DNA of 64,000 nt from Pseudomonas chlororaphis subsp. aurantiaca (lineage in GTDB: Bacteria > Pseudomonadota > Gammaproteobacteria > Pseudomonadales > Pseudomonadaceae). Positions within the stretch are counted from its first letter, which is position 1, and each line of letters opens with the position of its first letter. Below the pieces are notes generated by a model that saw nothing but the letters and a program-made list of their open reading frames with translations, searched no databases and was not told the origin of the DNA. Shown here one piece after another: positions 16,484 through 25,422 of this stretch. The DNA is taken from positions 6,572,001 through 6,636,000 of the forward strand of contig NZ_CP059162.1 in NCBI RefSeq assembly GCF_013466605.1, read 5' to 3'. The position numbers and the translations under genes are program-made.

Positions 16484-19200
16484 ACGAACTGGCGCTGCAG
16501 GCCACGGGCATCCATCATCGCTATGGCTCGCAACAGGCCCTGGTCGACCTCGCCTTCAGCCTGCCCGCCGGCACCCGTTGCGGGCTGATCGGCCCGGATG
16601 GCGCCGGCAAGTCGAGCCTGCTGGGCTTGATCGCCGGGGTGAAGAAGCTGCAGCAGGGCCAACTGCAAGTGCTCGGCGGCTCCATCGAGCAACGCCGCCA
16701 TCGCAACAGCCTGTACGCGCGGATCGCCTTCATGCCCCAGGGCCTGGGCGGCAACCTGTATCCCGAGCTGTCGATCCAGGAAAACATCCGCTTCTTCGCC
16801 ACCCTGTTCGGCCTGTCGAAAAGCGAATGCGAACAGCGCATGCACAACCTGTTGCTGGCCACCGACCTGCTGCGCTTCGCCGAACGACCCGCGGGCAAGC
16901 TGTCCGGTGGGATGAAGCAGAAGCTCGGGCTGTGCTGCGCGCTGATCCATGAGCCGGACCTGCTGATCCTCGACGAACCCACCACCGGCGTCGATCCGCT
17001 GTCGCGCCGGCGCTTCTGGGAACTGGTGGACGAGGTTCGCCGCCAGCGCCCGCAACTGACGCTGTTGGTGGCCACCGCCTATATGGAGGAAGCCGAACAG
17101 TTCGAACATTGCCTGATGCTCGACCGCGGCCGGCTGATTGCCCAGGGCTTGAGTCGGGAACTGGCCATCGTCACGCCCAGCGGCAAGCTCGACGATGCCT
17201 TCACCCACTTTCAGGGCGACAGCGGGCACGACAACCAGCCGCTGGTGATCCCGCCCAGAATCACAGACGACCAGCAAGTCGCCATCGAAGCCCATGAACT
17301 GACCCTGCGTTTCGGCGATTTCACCGCCGTGAACAAGGTCAGCTTTGCCATTGGCCGGGGCGAGATTTTCGGCTTCCTCGGCTCCAACGGCTGTGGCAAG
17401 ACCACCACCATGAAGGTCCTGACCGGGCTGATGCCGGCCACCGAGGGCAGCGCCAAACTGCTGGGCAACCCGGTGGACGCCAAGGACCTGGCCACCCGCA
17501 AGCGCGTGGGCTTCATGTCCCAGAGCTTTTCGCTGTACGGCGAACTCAGCGTGCGCCAGAACCTGGTGCTGCATGCCCGGCTGTTCGACCTGCCCAAGGC
17601 CGAGAGCGGCCCGCGGATCGAAGAGCTGATCCGCCGCTTCGCCCTTCAGGAGATTGCCGAGCAACCCTCCGGCGCCCTGCCCCTGGGCTTGCGCCAGCGC
17701 CTGTCCCTGGCGGTGGCGGTGCTGCACCGTCCGGAAGTGTTGATCCTCGACGAGCCGACCTCGGGCGTGGACCCGGCGGCCCGCGACGACTTCTGGCGCC
17801 TGTTGATCGAGCTGTCGCGGGAACAGGGGGTGACGATCTTTCTGTCCACCCACTTCATGAACGAAGCCCAGCGCTGCGACCGCATCTCACTGATGCACGC
17901 CGGCCAGGTGCTGGCTTGCGATACGCCGGCCGCCCTGCAGCAACAGTTCGCCGGCGAAACCCTGGAAGCCGCCTTTGTCCGCTGCCTGGAAGACGCCCAG
18001 GGCGCGTCGGAACCACCGCCCCCAGCCACGCCACAGCCCGAGCTCGCCAGCGCCGTGCACAGTGACAGTCGGCACTTCAGCCTGTCGCGCCTGATCGCCG
18101 TGGCCACCCGCGAAGGCAAGGAGCTGCTGCGCGACCGGGTGCGCCTGGGGTTCGCCTTGTTCGGGGCCCTGTTCATGATGGTGATCTTTGGCTACGGCAT
18201 TTCCCTGGACGTGGAAAACCTCGCCTTCGCCGTCTACGACCAGGACCAGACCCCGCAAAGCCGCGCCTACCTGGAAGCCTTCCGCAGCTCCCGTTACTTC
18301 AAGGAGCAGAAGCCGATCCGTGACGCCGCCGAACTGCACCGGCGCCTGCAACGCTCGGAGATCAAGCTGGCCCTGGAGATTCCCCCCGGCTTCGGCCGCG
18401 ACCTGTACGCCGGGCGCCAGCCCGCGGTGGCCGCCTGGCTCGACGGCGGCATGCCGTTTCGCGCCGAGACCAGCCGCAACTATGTCGAGGCGGTGCATCA
18501 GGCCAATATCGAATTGCTGGCCGAACACAGCAGCCGGGCCCAGGGGCGACCGCCCGCGGCCCGCCTGGAAACGCGCTTTCGCTACAACCAGGACGTGGTC
18601 AGCGTGAATGCCATCGGCCCCGGGGTGATGGCGCTGATCCTGGCGTTCATCCCGGCGATGCTCACGGCGCTGGGCATCGTGCGCGAGAAGGAGCTGGGCT
18701 CGATCACCAACTTCTACGCCACGCCGCTCAAGCGCCTGGAGTTTCTCCTGGGCAAGCAGGCGCCCTACCTGGGCCTGAGCCTGATCAACCTGGCGCTGCT
18801 GGTGGCCATGAACCGCTGGCTGTTCGGCGTACCCTTCAAGGGCAGCGGCCTGACCCTGGCCTTCGGCGGCCTGCTCTATGTGCTGGCCACCACCAGCCTG
18901 GGCCTGCTGATTTCCGCCTTCACCCGCACCCAGATCGCGGCGATCCTCGGCACCATGATCATCACCAGCCTGCCGACCATCCAGTTTTCCGGGCTGATCG
19001 TGCCGCGCTCGTCGCTGGACGGCGCCGCGGCGCTGATGGGGCAGCTGTTCCCCGCCGGCTACTTCCTCGACATTGCCGTCGGCACCTTCACCAAGGCCCT
19101 GGACCTGCGCCAGTTGTGGCCACAGTGCCTGGCGTTGTTCGGGTTCTTCCTCGGGTTCACCGGGCTGAGCCTGGCGATGCTGAAAAAGCAGGAGGCCTGA
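16480..19200 (+). CDS. rbbA: RbbA-like ABC protein: two ATPase domains fused to a permease domain
   Basis: 906 residues, close to the 911 of E. coli RbbA. Domains in order: NBD1 with Walker A GPDGAGKSS (38-46), signature LSGGMKQ (141-147) and LLILDEPTTGVDP; NBD2 with Walker A GSNGCGKT (301-308), a degenerate signature LPLGLRQR and VLILDEPTSGVDP; then an ABC-2 type membrane domain from about residue 560 with a large periplasmic loop and five or six helices at the C-terminus. E. coli RbbA was described as ribosome-bound, but this operon with HlyD and a second permease looks like an exporter. The stop overlaps the next start by one base (TGATG). Confidence 0.9.
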   Translation: MNELALQATGIHHRYGSQQALVDLAFSLPAGTRCGLIGPDGAGKSSLLGLIAGVKKLQQGQLQVLGGSIEQRRHRNSLYARIAFMPQGLGGNLYPELSIQENIRFFATLFGLSKSECEQRMHNLLLATDLLRFAERPAGKLSGGMKQKLGLCCALIHEPDLLILDEPTTGVDPLSRRRFWELVDEVRRQRPQLTLLVATAYMEEAEQFEHCLMLDRGRLIAQGLSRELAIVTPSGKLDDAFTHFQGDSGHDNQPLVIPPRITDDQQVAIEAHELTLRFGDFTAVNKVSFAIGRGEIFGFLGSNGCGKTTTMKVLTGLMPATEGSAKLLGNPVDAKDLATRKRVGFMSQSFSLYGELSVRQNLVLHARLFDLPKAESGPRIEELIRRFALQEIAEQPSGALPLGLRQRLSLAVAVLHRPEVLILDEPTSGVDPAARDDFWRLLIELSREQGVTIFLSTHFMNEAQRCDRISLMHAGQVLACDTPAALQQQFAGETLEAAFVRCLEDAQGASEPPPPATPQPELASAVHSDSRHFSLSRLIAVATREGKELLRDRVRLGFALFGALFMMVIFGYGISLDVENLAFAVYDQDQTPQSRAYLEAFRSSRYFKEQKPIRDAAELHRRLQRSEIKLALEIPPGFGRDLYAGRQPAVAAWLDGGMPFRAETSRNYVEAVHQANIELLAEHSSRAQGRPPAARLETRFRYNQDVVSVNAIGPGVMALILAFIPAMLTALGIVREKELGSITNFYATPLKRLEFLLGKQAPYLGLSLINLALLVAMNRWLFGVPFKGSGLTLAFGGLLYVLATTSLGLLISAFTRTQIAAILGTMIITSLPTIQFSGLIVPRSSLDGAAALMGQLFPAGYFLDIAVGTFTKALDLRQLWPQCLALFGFFLGFTGLSLAMLKKQEA

Positions 19201-20315
19201 TGCACCGGTTCAACCACATCCTGCGCCTGGGCCTCAAGGAGCTCACCAGCCTGCGACACGACAGCGTATTGCTGCTGTTCCTGCTGTACGCCTTCACCGT
19301 GGCCATCTACATGCCCGCGGCCGGGTCGGTGATCGGCGTGCACAACGCCAGCGTCGCGCTGGTGGACGAAGACCACAGCCATCTCTCGCGCCAGCTGGCC
19401 GAGGCCCTGCAACCCCCGGAATTCCAGAACCCGGAGCCGTTGCCCTATGACCAGCTGGACCAGGTCATGGACAGCGGCCAGTTCACCTTCGTCATCAATG
19501 TGCCGGCCAACTTCCAGAACGACCTGCTGGCCGGGCGCCAACCCAGCGTGCAAGTGAATGTCGACGCCACCGCCATGAGCCAGGCCTTCATGGGCGCCGG
19601 TTATATCGGGCGGATTTTCCAGCGTGAACTGTCGAACTACAGCCAGGCCGACCCGGCGAGCCGGATGCCGGCCCAACTGACCAGTCGCGCGCTGTTCAAC
19701 ACCAACCTGCAGGGCGGCTGGTTTCTGGCGGTGATCCAGATCGTCAACAACATCACCATCCTGGCCATCGTCCTGACCGGCACGGCGCTGCTGCGCGAAC
19801 GCGAGCACGGCACCCTCGACCATCTGCTGGTGCTGCCGCTGACCGCCCTGGAAATCATGCTGGCGAAGATCTGGAGCAACATGCTGGTGGTGGTGCTCTG
19901 CACCTGGGTGTCGCTGGAGGTGATCGTCAAGGGTGTGCTGGGCGTGCCGCTGGCCGGTTCGCTGGGGCTGTTCCTCGCGGTGACCGCGCTTTACCTGTTC
20001 GCCAGCACCGCGCTGGGGATCTTTCTCGCCACGCTGGCGCGCTCGACCCCGCAATTCGGCTTGCTGGCGATTCCGGTGATCATCCCGATGTTGCTGCTGT
20101 CGGGCGGCAGCACCCCGCTGGACAGCATGCCCCAATGGCTGCAATGGGTGATGCAGGGCTCGCCGTCGACCCACTTCGTCAGCCTCAGCGCCGCGATCCT
20201 GTTTCGCGATGCCGGCATCAGGGTGGTCTGGCCAGACCTGCTGGCCCTGGCGGTGATCGGCCTGCTGTTCTTCGGCATCGCCCTGGCGAGGTTTCGCAGG
20301 AGCCTGGCGTCCTGA
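19200..20315 (+). CDS. yhhJ: ABC-2 family permease, YhhJ-like
   Basis: A 371-residue inner-membrane subunit with one N-terminal helix (VLLLFLLYAFTVAIYM), a large periplasmic domain (about 45-170) and a cluster of five C-terminal helices. ATG 19200 overlaps the preceding stop (TGATG), which shows coupling. The frame is open from 19116 but that part is inside rbbA. It forms the likely transmembrane dimer with the membrane part of the RbbA-like protein. Substrate unknown; the E. coli homologues are also uncharacterised for transport. Confidence 0.88.
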   Translation: MHRFNHILRLGLKELTSLRHDSVLLLFLLYAFTVAIYMPAAGSVIGVHNASVALVDEDHSHLSRQLAEALQPPEFQNPEPLPYDQLDQVMDSGQFTFVINVPANFQNDLLAGRQPSVQVNVDATAMSQAFMGAGYIGRIFQRELSNYSQADPASRMPAQLTSRALFNTNLQGGWFLAVIQIVNNITILAIVLTGTALLREREHGTLDHLLVLPLTALEIMLAKIWSNMLVVVLCTWVSLEVIVKGVLGVPLAGSLGLFLAVTALYLFASTALGIFLATLARSTPQFGLLAIPVIIPMLLLSGGSTPLDSMPQWLQWVMQGSPSTHFVSLSAAILFRDAGIRVVWPDLLALAVIGLLFFGIALARFRRSLAS

Positions 20316-20345
20316 GGTTGCCTCAGGGCATGGAACACAGCAGCG

Positions 20346-20435
20346 ACAGGAGCGACGCTTGCTCGCCATCAACCGCCAGGACGGAATCCGGCAGGGCCCG
20401 CACTATCGCTATCGCGGGCAAGCCTCGCTCCTACG
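20346..20435. repeat. Paired inverted REP elements (BIME) between yhhJ and the fliL-like gene
   Basis: AGGAGCGACGCTTGCTCGCC near 20347 and ATCGCGGGCAAGCCTCGCTC at 20411 are opposite-orientation copies of the Pseudomonas REP palindrome. They lie in the gap between two convergent genes. Confidence 0.7.
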
Positions 20436-20444
20436 GATCCAGCG

Positions 20445-20852
20445 TTACTGGATGATCAGGTTGTTGAACAGCAGGTCTTCCACCACCGGCTTGCCGGTTT
20501 CGTCGTTCATCACCTGCTGGGTCTGCTTCAGGGCTTCCTGGCGCAGCTTTTCCTTGGCTTCGACGTTGTTCATGGTTTCCGTGGTCTGCTGGGCGAACAG
20601 CGCCACCAGTTGGTTGCGGATCAACGGTTCGTTGGCCCTCACCGCCTGGGCGGCGGCATCGCCGGTCACCCGCAGGGCAACGTCAGCCTTGTAGACCTTG
20701 AGCTTGGGGCCGCCATCCAGGCCGTAGTTACCCACGAACGGCGGATTCAGGCTGATGTAACTGACTTTCGGTGCTTCGCCCTCTTTGGCTTCCTCGGCCA
20801 TGGCTGCCATGGGCAGAGACAGGGCCAGCATCAACATGATCCACGCTTTCAC
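20445..20852 (-). CDS. FliL-like protein with cleavable signal peptide
   Basis: 135 residues, start GTG 20852 with AAGGAG 7 nt upstream; the longer frame from 20915 has no ribosome site. A signal peptide (MKAWIMLMLALSLPMAAMA) is followed by a FliL-type domain: VSYISLNPPFVGNY, LKVYKADVALRVTG, then a helix and the C-terminal PVVEDLLFNNLIIQ typical of the family. Classical FliL is membrane-anchored beside the flagellar stator. This one appears to be secreted to the periplasm and is not in a flagellar cluster, matching PA5233. The role is unknown. Confidence 0.82.
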   Translation of the reverse strand: MKAWIMLMLALSLPMAAMAEEAKEGEAPKVSYISLNPPFVGNYGLDGGPKLKVYKADVALRVTGDAAAQAVRANEPLIRNQLVALFAQQTTETMNNVEAKEKLRQEALKQTQQVMNDETGKPVVEDLLFNNLIIQ

Positions 20853-21010
20853 AATTCGCTCCTTATCCGGTAGGCGGTCTAGCATAAAGGCCCCTCTGCC
20901 CGAGCCCAAGCACAAAGCTTATGGCTGGTTATCAGGCCGGGGCATGCTCGTTGACCGCGTTATTCACCCACCTACACTTATCGGCCATCACTCCCAAAGG
21001 AATAGCCCTG

Positions 21011-21988
21011 ATGAAAGCCGTGCTGTGCAAAGCCTTCGGCCCCGCCGAAACGCTGGTGCTGGAAGACGTCGCGAGTCCTGTACCGAAGAAGAACGAAATC
21101 CTGCTGCAGGTGCATGCAGCCGGGGTGAACTTCCCGGACACGCTGATCATCGAGGGCAAATACCAGTTCAAGCCGCCCTTCCCGTTCTCGCCCGGTGGCG
21201 AGGCCGCGGGGGTGGTCGGCGCTGTCGGAGAGAAGGTGAGCCACCTCAAGGTCGGCGACCGGGTCATGGCGCTGACTGGCTGGGGCAGCTTTGCCGAGGA
21301 AGTGGCGGTGCCGGGCTACAACGTCCTGCCGATTCCAGCATCGATGGACTTCAATACCGCTGCCGCCTTCAGCATGACCTACGGCACCTCGATGCACGCC
21401 CTCAAGCAGCGCGGCAACCTGCAGCCGGGTGAAACCCTGCTGGTGCTCGGCGCTTCCGGCGGCGTCGGCCTGGCGGCGGTGGAAATCGGCAAGGCCATGG
21501 GCGCGCGGGTCATCGCCGCCGCCAGCAGCACCGAGAAACTCGCGGTGGCCAAGGCCGCCGGCGCCGACGAGCTGATCAACTACAGCGAAACCAGCCTGAA
21601 GGACGAAATCAAGCGCCTGACCGACGGCCAGGGCGCCGACGTGATCTACGACCCGGTCGGCGGCGACCTGTTCGACCAGGCCATCCGCTCCATCGCCTGG
21701 AACGGCCGGCTGCTGGTGGTGGGTTTTGCCAGCGGGCGCATTCCCGAGTTGCCGGTCAACCTGGCGCTGCTCAAGGGCGCCGCAGTGGTCGGCGTGTTCT
21801 GGGGTTCGTTCGCCCAACGCCAGCCCCACGACAATGCGGCGAACTTCCAGCAACTGTTCGGCTGGTTCGCCGAAGGCAAGTTGAAGCCGCTGGTCTCGCA
21901 GATCTATCCGCTGAGCAACGTCGCCAGCGCCATCAACGATCTTGGCCAGCGCAAGGCGGTGGGCAAGGTGGTGGTCCAGGTTCGCTGA
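21011..21988 (+). CDS. NADPH:quinone oxidoreductase family protein (zinc-free MDR)
   Basis: A 325-residue medium-chain reductase. It has the N-terminal catalytic barrel (MKAVLCKAFGPAETLVLED, GVNFPDTLIIEGKYQ, FPFSPGGEAAGVV) and a Rossmann domain with LLVLGASGGVGLAAVEIGKA. It lacks the structural-zinc cysteines of alcohol dehydrogenases. The ATG at 21011 has AAAGGA upstream; the frame is open from 20921 without a better start. It is an isolated gene matching PA5234. The electron acceptor is not determinable. Confidence 0.9.
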   Translation: MKAVLCKAFGPAETLVLEDVASPVPKKNEILLQVHAAGVNFPDTLIIEGKYQFKPPFPFSPGGEAAGVVGAVGEKVSHLKVGDRVMALTGWGSFAEEVAVPGYNVLPIPASMDFNTAAAFSMTYGTSMHALKQRGNLQPGETLLVLGASGGVGLAAVEIGKAMGARVIAAASSTEKLAVAKAAGADELINYSETSLKDEIKRLTDGQGADVIYDPVGGDLFDQAIRSIAWNGRLLVVGFASGRIPELPVNLALLKGAAVVGVFWGSFAQRQPHDNAANFQQLFGWFAEGKLKPLVSQIYPLSNVASAINDLGQRKAVGKVVVQVR

Positions 21989-22007
21989 AGCCCCCTGCGC
22001 TCTACCG

Positions 22008-22062
22008 GAGCCCGCTCGCGATAACGGCATGAAACTGCTTATCGCGAGCAAGCTCTTCTCCC
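22008..22062. repeat. REP palindrome downstream of the quinone oxidoreductase gene
   Basis: GCTCGCGATAA (22014-22024) and TTATCGCGAGC (22039-22049) form a perfect 11-bp stem with a 14-nt loop, followed by AAGCTC. This is the typical fluorescens-group REP sequence. Confidence 0.8.
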
Positions 22063-22112
22063 CCCGTCGCAGCCGCCGGCACCAGAAACGCCCCCTGCTT
22101 ATCTTTAAGCGA

Positions 22113-22132
22113 CATGTTCGTAAAAGAACATG
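22113..22132. promoter_or_regulatory. Likely GlpR operator upstream of glpT (distal)
   Basis: CATGTTC and GAACATG form a perfect 7-bp inverted repeat with a 6-nt spacer. The 20-bp site agrees at about 16 positions with the E. coli GlpR consensus as I recall it. It lies about 110 bp before the glycerol-3-phosphate transporter start. Confidence 0.55.
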
Positions 22133-22175
22133 CAAATGCTCCCGCGTTGAGTGCTTCCAAATAAGATGCAGTGCT

Positions 22176-22193
22176 ATTTTCGGTAACGAAACT
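22176..22193. promoter_or_regulatory. Possible second GlpR operator upstream of glpT (proximal)
   Basis: ATTTTCGGTAACGAAACT matches about 14 of 18 positions of the TTTTCGTATACGAAAA-type GlpR palindrome proposed for Pseudomonas. It is 46 bp before the glpT start, a repressing position. Confidence 0.45.
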
Positions 22194-22239
22194 GTAACAT
22201 TCGCATCCGCAGTCAAAACAAGAAATTTGGAGCTCTTGA

Positions 22240-23589
22240 ATGTTTGCTTTCTTTCGACCTGCCGCACACCAGGCGCCCCTGCCTGACGAAAAAATAGACA
22301 GTACCTACCGCCGCCTGCGCTGGCAGATCTTCGCCGGGATCTTCATCGGTTACGCCGGCTACTACCTGCTGCGCAAGAACTTCTCCCTGGCCATGCCGTA
22401 CTTGATCGAAGAGGGTTACACCCGCGGTCAGCTGGGCCTGGCCATGTCGGCGATCGCCATCGCCTACGGCCTGTCCAAGTTCCTCATGGGCCTGGTGTCC
22501 GACCGCTCCAACCCGCGCTACTTCCTGCCCTTCGGTCTGCTGGTGTCGGCCGGGGTGATGTTCATTTTCGGTTTCGCACCTTGGGCCACGTCCAGCGTGA
22601 CCATGATGTTCATCCTGCTGTTCATCAACGGCTGGGCCCAGGGCATGGGCTGGCCACCAAGCGGACGGACCATGGTGCACTGGTGGTCGCAGAAGGAACG
22701 CGGCGGCGTGGTTTCGGTATGGAACGTTGCGCACAACGTCGGCGGCGGCCTGATCGGCCCGCTGTTCCTGCTCGGCATGGGCTGGTTCAACGACTGGCAC
22801 GCGGCGTTCTACGTCCCGGCCGCCGTGGCCTTGATGGTGGCGCTGTTCGCCTTCGTCACCATGCGCGACACCCCGCAATCGGTCGGCCTGCCGCCGATCG
22901 AGAAGTACAAGAACGACTACCCGGAAGGCTACGACGCCAGCCACGAAGAAGAATTCAGCGCCAAGGAAATCTTCGTCAAATACGTGCTGCGCAACAAAAT
23001 GCTCTGGTACATCGCCATGGCCAACGTCTTCGTCTACCTGCTGCGCTACGGCGTACTGGACTGGGCGCCGACCTACCTCAAGGAAGCCAAGCACTTCACC
23101 GTGGATAAAACCTCGTGGGCGTACTTCTTCTACGAATGGGCGGGGATTCCGGGCACGCTGCTGTGCGGCTGGATGTCGGACAAGATCTTCCGTGGCAACC
23201 GTGGCCTGACCGGCATGGTGTTCATGGCGCTGGTGACCGTGGCGACCCTGGTGTACTGGCTGAACCCGGCCGGCAACCCGACCATCGACATGATCGCGCT
23301 GTTCTCCATCGGCTTCCTGATCTATGGCCCGGTGATGCTGATCGGCCTGCAGGCCCTGGAACTGGCGCCGAAGAAAGCCGCTGGCACAGCCGCGGGCTTT
23401 ACCGGGCTGTTCGGCTACCTGGGTGGCTCGGTCGCGGCCAGCGCGGCGATGGGCTACACCGTGGACCACTTCGGCTGGGACGGCGGTTTTGTCCTGCTGG
23501 TAGGCGCCTGCCTGCTGTCGATGGCTTTCCTGGCCCCGACCCTGTGGCACAAACAGGTCGCCAGCCAGAGCCGCGAAGCCATTGCCTAG
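22240..23589 (+). CDS. glpT: Glycerol-3-phosphate:phosphate antiporter
   Basis: A 449-residue major facilitator protein with 12 helices of the OPA (organophosphate:Pi antiporter) family. Visible family features are the N-terminal [20 protein letters not shown] with the substrate-binding arginine, [15 protein letters not shown], the [20 protein letters not shown] stretch and a second arginine-bearing [22 protein letters not shown] 22240 has TTGGAG upstream. Two palindromes resembling GlpR operators precede it. Its stop overlaps the convergent chaC stop by 4 bp. Equivalent to PA5235. Confidence 0.96.
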   Translation: MFAFFRPAAHQAPLPDEKIDSTYRRLRWQIFAGIFIGYAGYYLLRKNFSLAMPYLIEEGYTRGQLGLAMSAIAIAYGLSKFLMGLVSDRSNPRYFLPFGLLVSAGVMFIFGFAPWATSSVTMMFILLFINGWAQGMGWPPSGRTMVHWWSQKERGGVVSVWNVAHNVGGGLIGPLFLLGMGWFNDWHAAFYVPAAVALMVALFAFVTMRDTPQSVGLPPIEKYKNDYPEGYDASHEEEFSAKEIFVKYVLRNKMLWYIAMANVFVYLLRYGVLDWAPTYLKEAKHFTVDKTSWAYFFYEWAGIPGTLLCGWMSDKIFRGNRGLTGMVFMALVTVATLVYWLNPAGNPTIDMIALFSIGFLIYGPVMLIGLQALELAPKKAAGTAAGFTGLFGYLGGSVAASAAMGYTVDHFGWDGGFVLLVGACLLSMAFLAPTLWHKQVASQSREAIA

Positions 23590-24233
23590 TGGGTCGCTGA
23601 CTTACAGCGCTTGAGCCGCGCCTCCAGATTACGGTCTGGCATGGCGTGGCTACGCAGGGCGTGCACGGTCTGCTCGACATAATCGCGAGTGGTGCCGTAG
23701 CGCCCGCAGGCGCTTTCAAATACCTGGCTCAACACATGGTCCGGCAGGTTGCCGGCATAGCTGGGCAGGTGTCGCTCCAGAACGAATCCCAGGGCCTGAA
23801 CCCGGCTACCGTCTTCGAGACGGCAGTTGAGCCAATGCGGACGATAGGACGGGTACGGCATCTCGCGCTGCCACAGCGCATACAGCGAGGTCTCCAGCTG
23901 CTCTTCCGGCAAGCGGTAGGCGAAGCCGCTGCAGGAACCGCCACGATCCAGGCCAAAGACCAGCCCCGGCTTCTCCGGCGTGCCACGGTGTTCATGGGAC
24001 CACAGGTACAAACCGCGATGGTAGCCATGCACTCGCCCGCGCATGCGCTCGACCGCCGAACATTCAGGGCGCCAGATCAGCGAACCGTAGGCAAACAACC
24101 AGACCGGCCCGCCCTTGTGACGTGCCATGGTGGACTGCATCGAACTGAGGAGCTGTTCGTGGGTGAGCTGCGGCCCCAGGTCGAGCCGCAGAGGGTAAGC
24201 CAGATTCAAAAAACTGGATTCAATGGCTGTCAT
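23586..24233 (-). CDS. chaC: ChaC-like glutathione-specific gamma-glutamylcyclotransferase
   Basis: A 215-residue enzyme of the ChaC family, which cleaves glutathione to 5-oxoproline and Cys-Gly. The substrate-binding loop is in [13 protein letters not shown] (about residues 46-58), and [13 protein letters not shown] carries the catalytic-glutamate region. The C-terminus has the [13 protein letters not shown] helix. I chose ATG 24233 ([11 protein letters not shown]); the frame continues to 24299 without support. No strong ribosome site is visible. It is convergent with glpT (4-bp overlap), and an AT-rich 220-bp region lies upstream. Confidence 0.88.
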   Translation of the reverse strand: MTAIESSFLNLAYPLRLDLGPQLTHEQLLSSMQSTMARHKGGPVWLFAYGSLIWRPECSAVERMRGRVHGYHRGLYLWSHEHRGTPEKPGLVFGLDRGGSCSGFAYRLPEEQLETSLYALWQREMPYPSYRPHWLNCRLEDGSRVQALGFVLERHLPSYAGNLPDHVLSQVFESACGRYGTTRDYVEQTVHALRSHAMPDRNLEARLKRCKSATH

Positions 24234-24383
24234 GGCGAATAGCGTTCGGCTCCCCGCGTATAAAGAATTACTTAATAGAACGCACCGCTGTAACTCCAAG
24301 ACACATATGCTTCAAGTGTTTCAAGGCAAGTTAAGTGCCATCGAAGAGTTTTAACTTTCAATAATGCGTGACATATAACCTAC

Positions 24384-24411
24384 CGGCATTTATCTAATTA
24401 AATAAATACCG
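24384..24411. repeat. AT-rich inverted repeat upstream of chaC
   Basis: CGGCATTTAT and ATAAATACCG form a 10-bp stem with one G-T pair around an 8-nt AT loop. It is in a 200-bp stretch (about 24235-24440) that is strikingly AT-rich for this genome and holds no plausible gene. It may be the end of the fre transcript or a regulator site for chaC. Confidence 0.4.
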
Positions 24412-24453
24412 ATGGGCTATATAGGAAGTTATAACGGGGACAGTCCCGAGAAC

Positions 24454-25422
24454 TCAGGACCGAGGAGCGTAGGCAAATACATCGGCGCGCATCTGGTGCG
24501 CATCCATGCCCGCTTCGACCAGCGCGTCGAGGGTCGCGTAGATCATCGCTGGCGAGCCGCTGGCGTAGACATGCACCGCCGACAGGTCGGCAATGTCCTC
24601 GCTCACCGCCTCGTGCAGCATGCCGCAGCGCCCTTCCCAGCCACAGAGGTCGCTGACCACCTTGTGGAGGAACAGGTTAGGCAGCTTCTTCCATTCGTCC
24701 CAGTGTTCGATCTGGTAGAAGTCGTCCGGCCGGCGCACGCCCCAGTACAGGTGCACCGGGTATTTGAAGCCCTTGGCCCGGCAATGCTCGATCAGGCTGT
24801 GCATCTGCGCCATGCCGGTGCCGGCGGCGATCAGCACCAGCGGTCCATCCGGCAGCTCGGCCAGGTGGGTATCGCCAAACGGCAGCTCGATGCGCACGTT
24901 GCCATTGCGCCGCAACTGTTCGATCAGGTTTTGTGCACTGCTTTCGCGCACCAGTACGTGCAGCTCCAGCTCGCGCCCGGCGTGCGGCGCCGAGGCCAGG
25001 GAGAAGGCCGACTGCTCGCCATTCTCCCGCTCGAGCATCAGGTACTGGCCAGCGTGATAACGCGGCGGCTTGCCGGCCGGCGACCGCAGGCGGACCCGCC
25101 AAACATCGCCGCCGACTTCCAGACACTCGGTGACCTGACACGACAGACTGCGCACTGGCAACTCTCCCGGCGCAAGGACGCCATCCCACAGCACGATGCA
25201 GTCTTCCAGCGGCTCTGCAATGCAAGTGTAGAACTCGCCGTGATCGCGCACATCGCCGGCCTGCAGGACACGGCCCTCCACCAGCAAGGCACAGCACACA
25301 TGACAGTTGCCATTGCGGCAGCTTTGCGGGCATTCATAGCCCAGGCGCCGCGCCGCATCGAGAATCCGCTCGCCGGGCAACGTCTCAAGCACCGCTCCGG
25401 AGGGCTGCAAGGTTACACGCAT
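24454..25422 (-). CDS. 2Fe-2S flavodoxin-reductase-type oxidoreductase (Fre/CDP-glucoseen reductase-like)
   Basis: A 322-residue fusion of an N-terminal plant-type ferredoxin domain (cysteines C35, C40, C43 and C67, motif CRNGNCHVC) with a C-terminal FNR module. The FNR part has the FAD-binding YHAGQYLMLERENG...SAFSLASAP and the NAD(P)-binding LVLIAAGTGMAQM. It passes electrons from NAD(P)H via FAD to the iron-sulfur cluster. I take ATG 25422, which overlaps the ubiD stop as TGATG. The partner accepting its electrons is unknown; coupling to ubiD suggests coexpression, not necessarily a shared reaction. Confidence 0.85.
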   Translation of the reverse strand: MRVTLQPSGAVLETLPGERILDAARRLGYECPQSCRNGNCHVCCALLVEGRVLQAGDVRDHGEFYTCIAEPLEDCIVLWDGVLAPGELPVRSLSCQVTECLEVGGDVWRVRLRSPAGKPPRYHAGQYLMLERENGEQSAFSLASAPHAGRELELHVLVRESSAQNLIEQLRRNGNVRIELPFGDTHLAELPDGPLVLIAAGTGMAQMHSLIEHCRAKGFKYPVHLYWGVRRPDDFYQIEHWDEWKKLPNLFLHKVVSDLCGWEGRCGMLHEAVSEDIADLSAVHVYASGSPAMIYATLDALVEAGMDAHQMRADVFAYAPRS

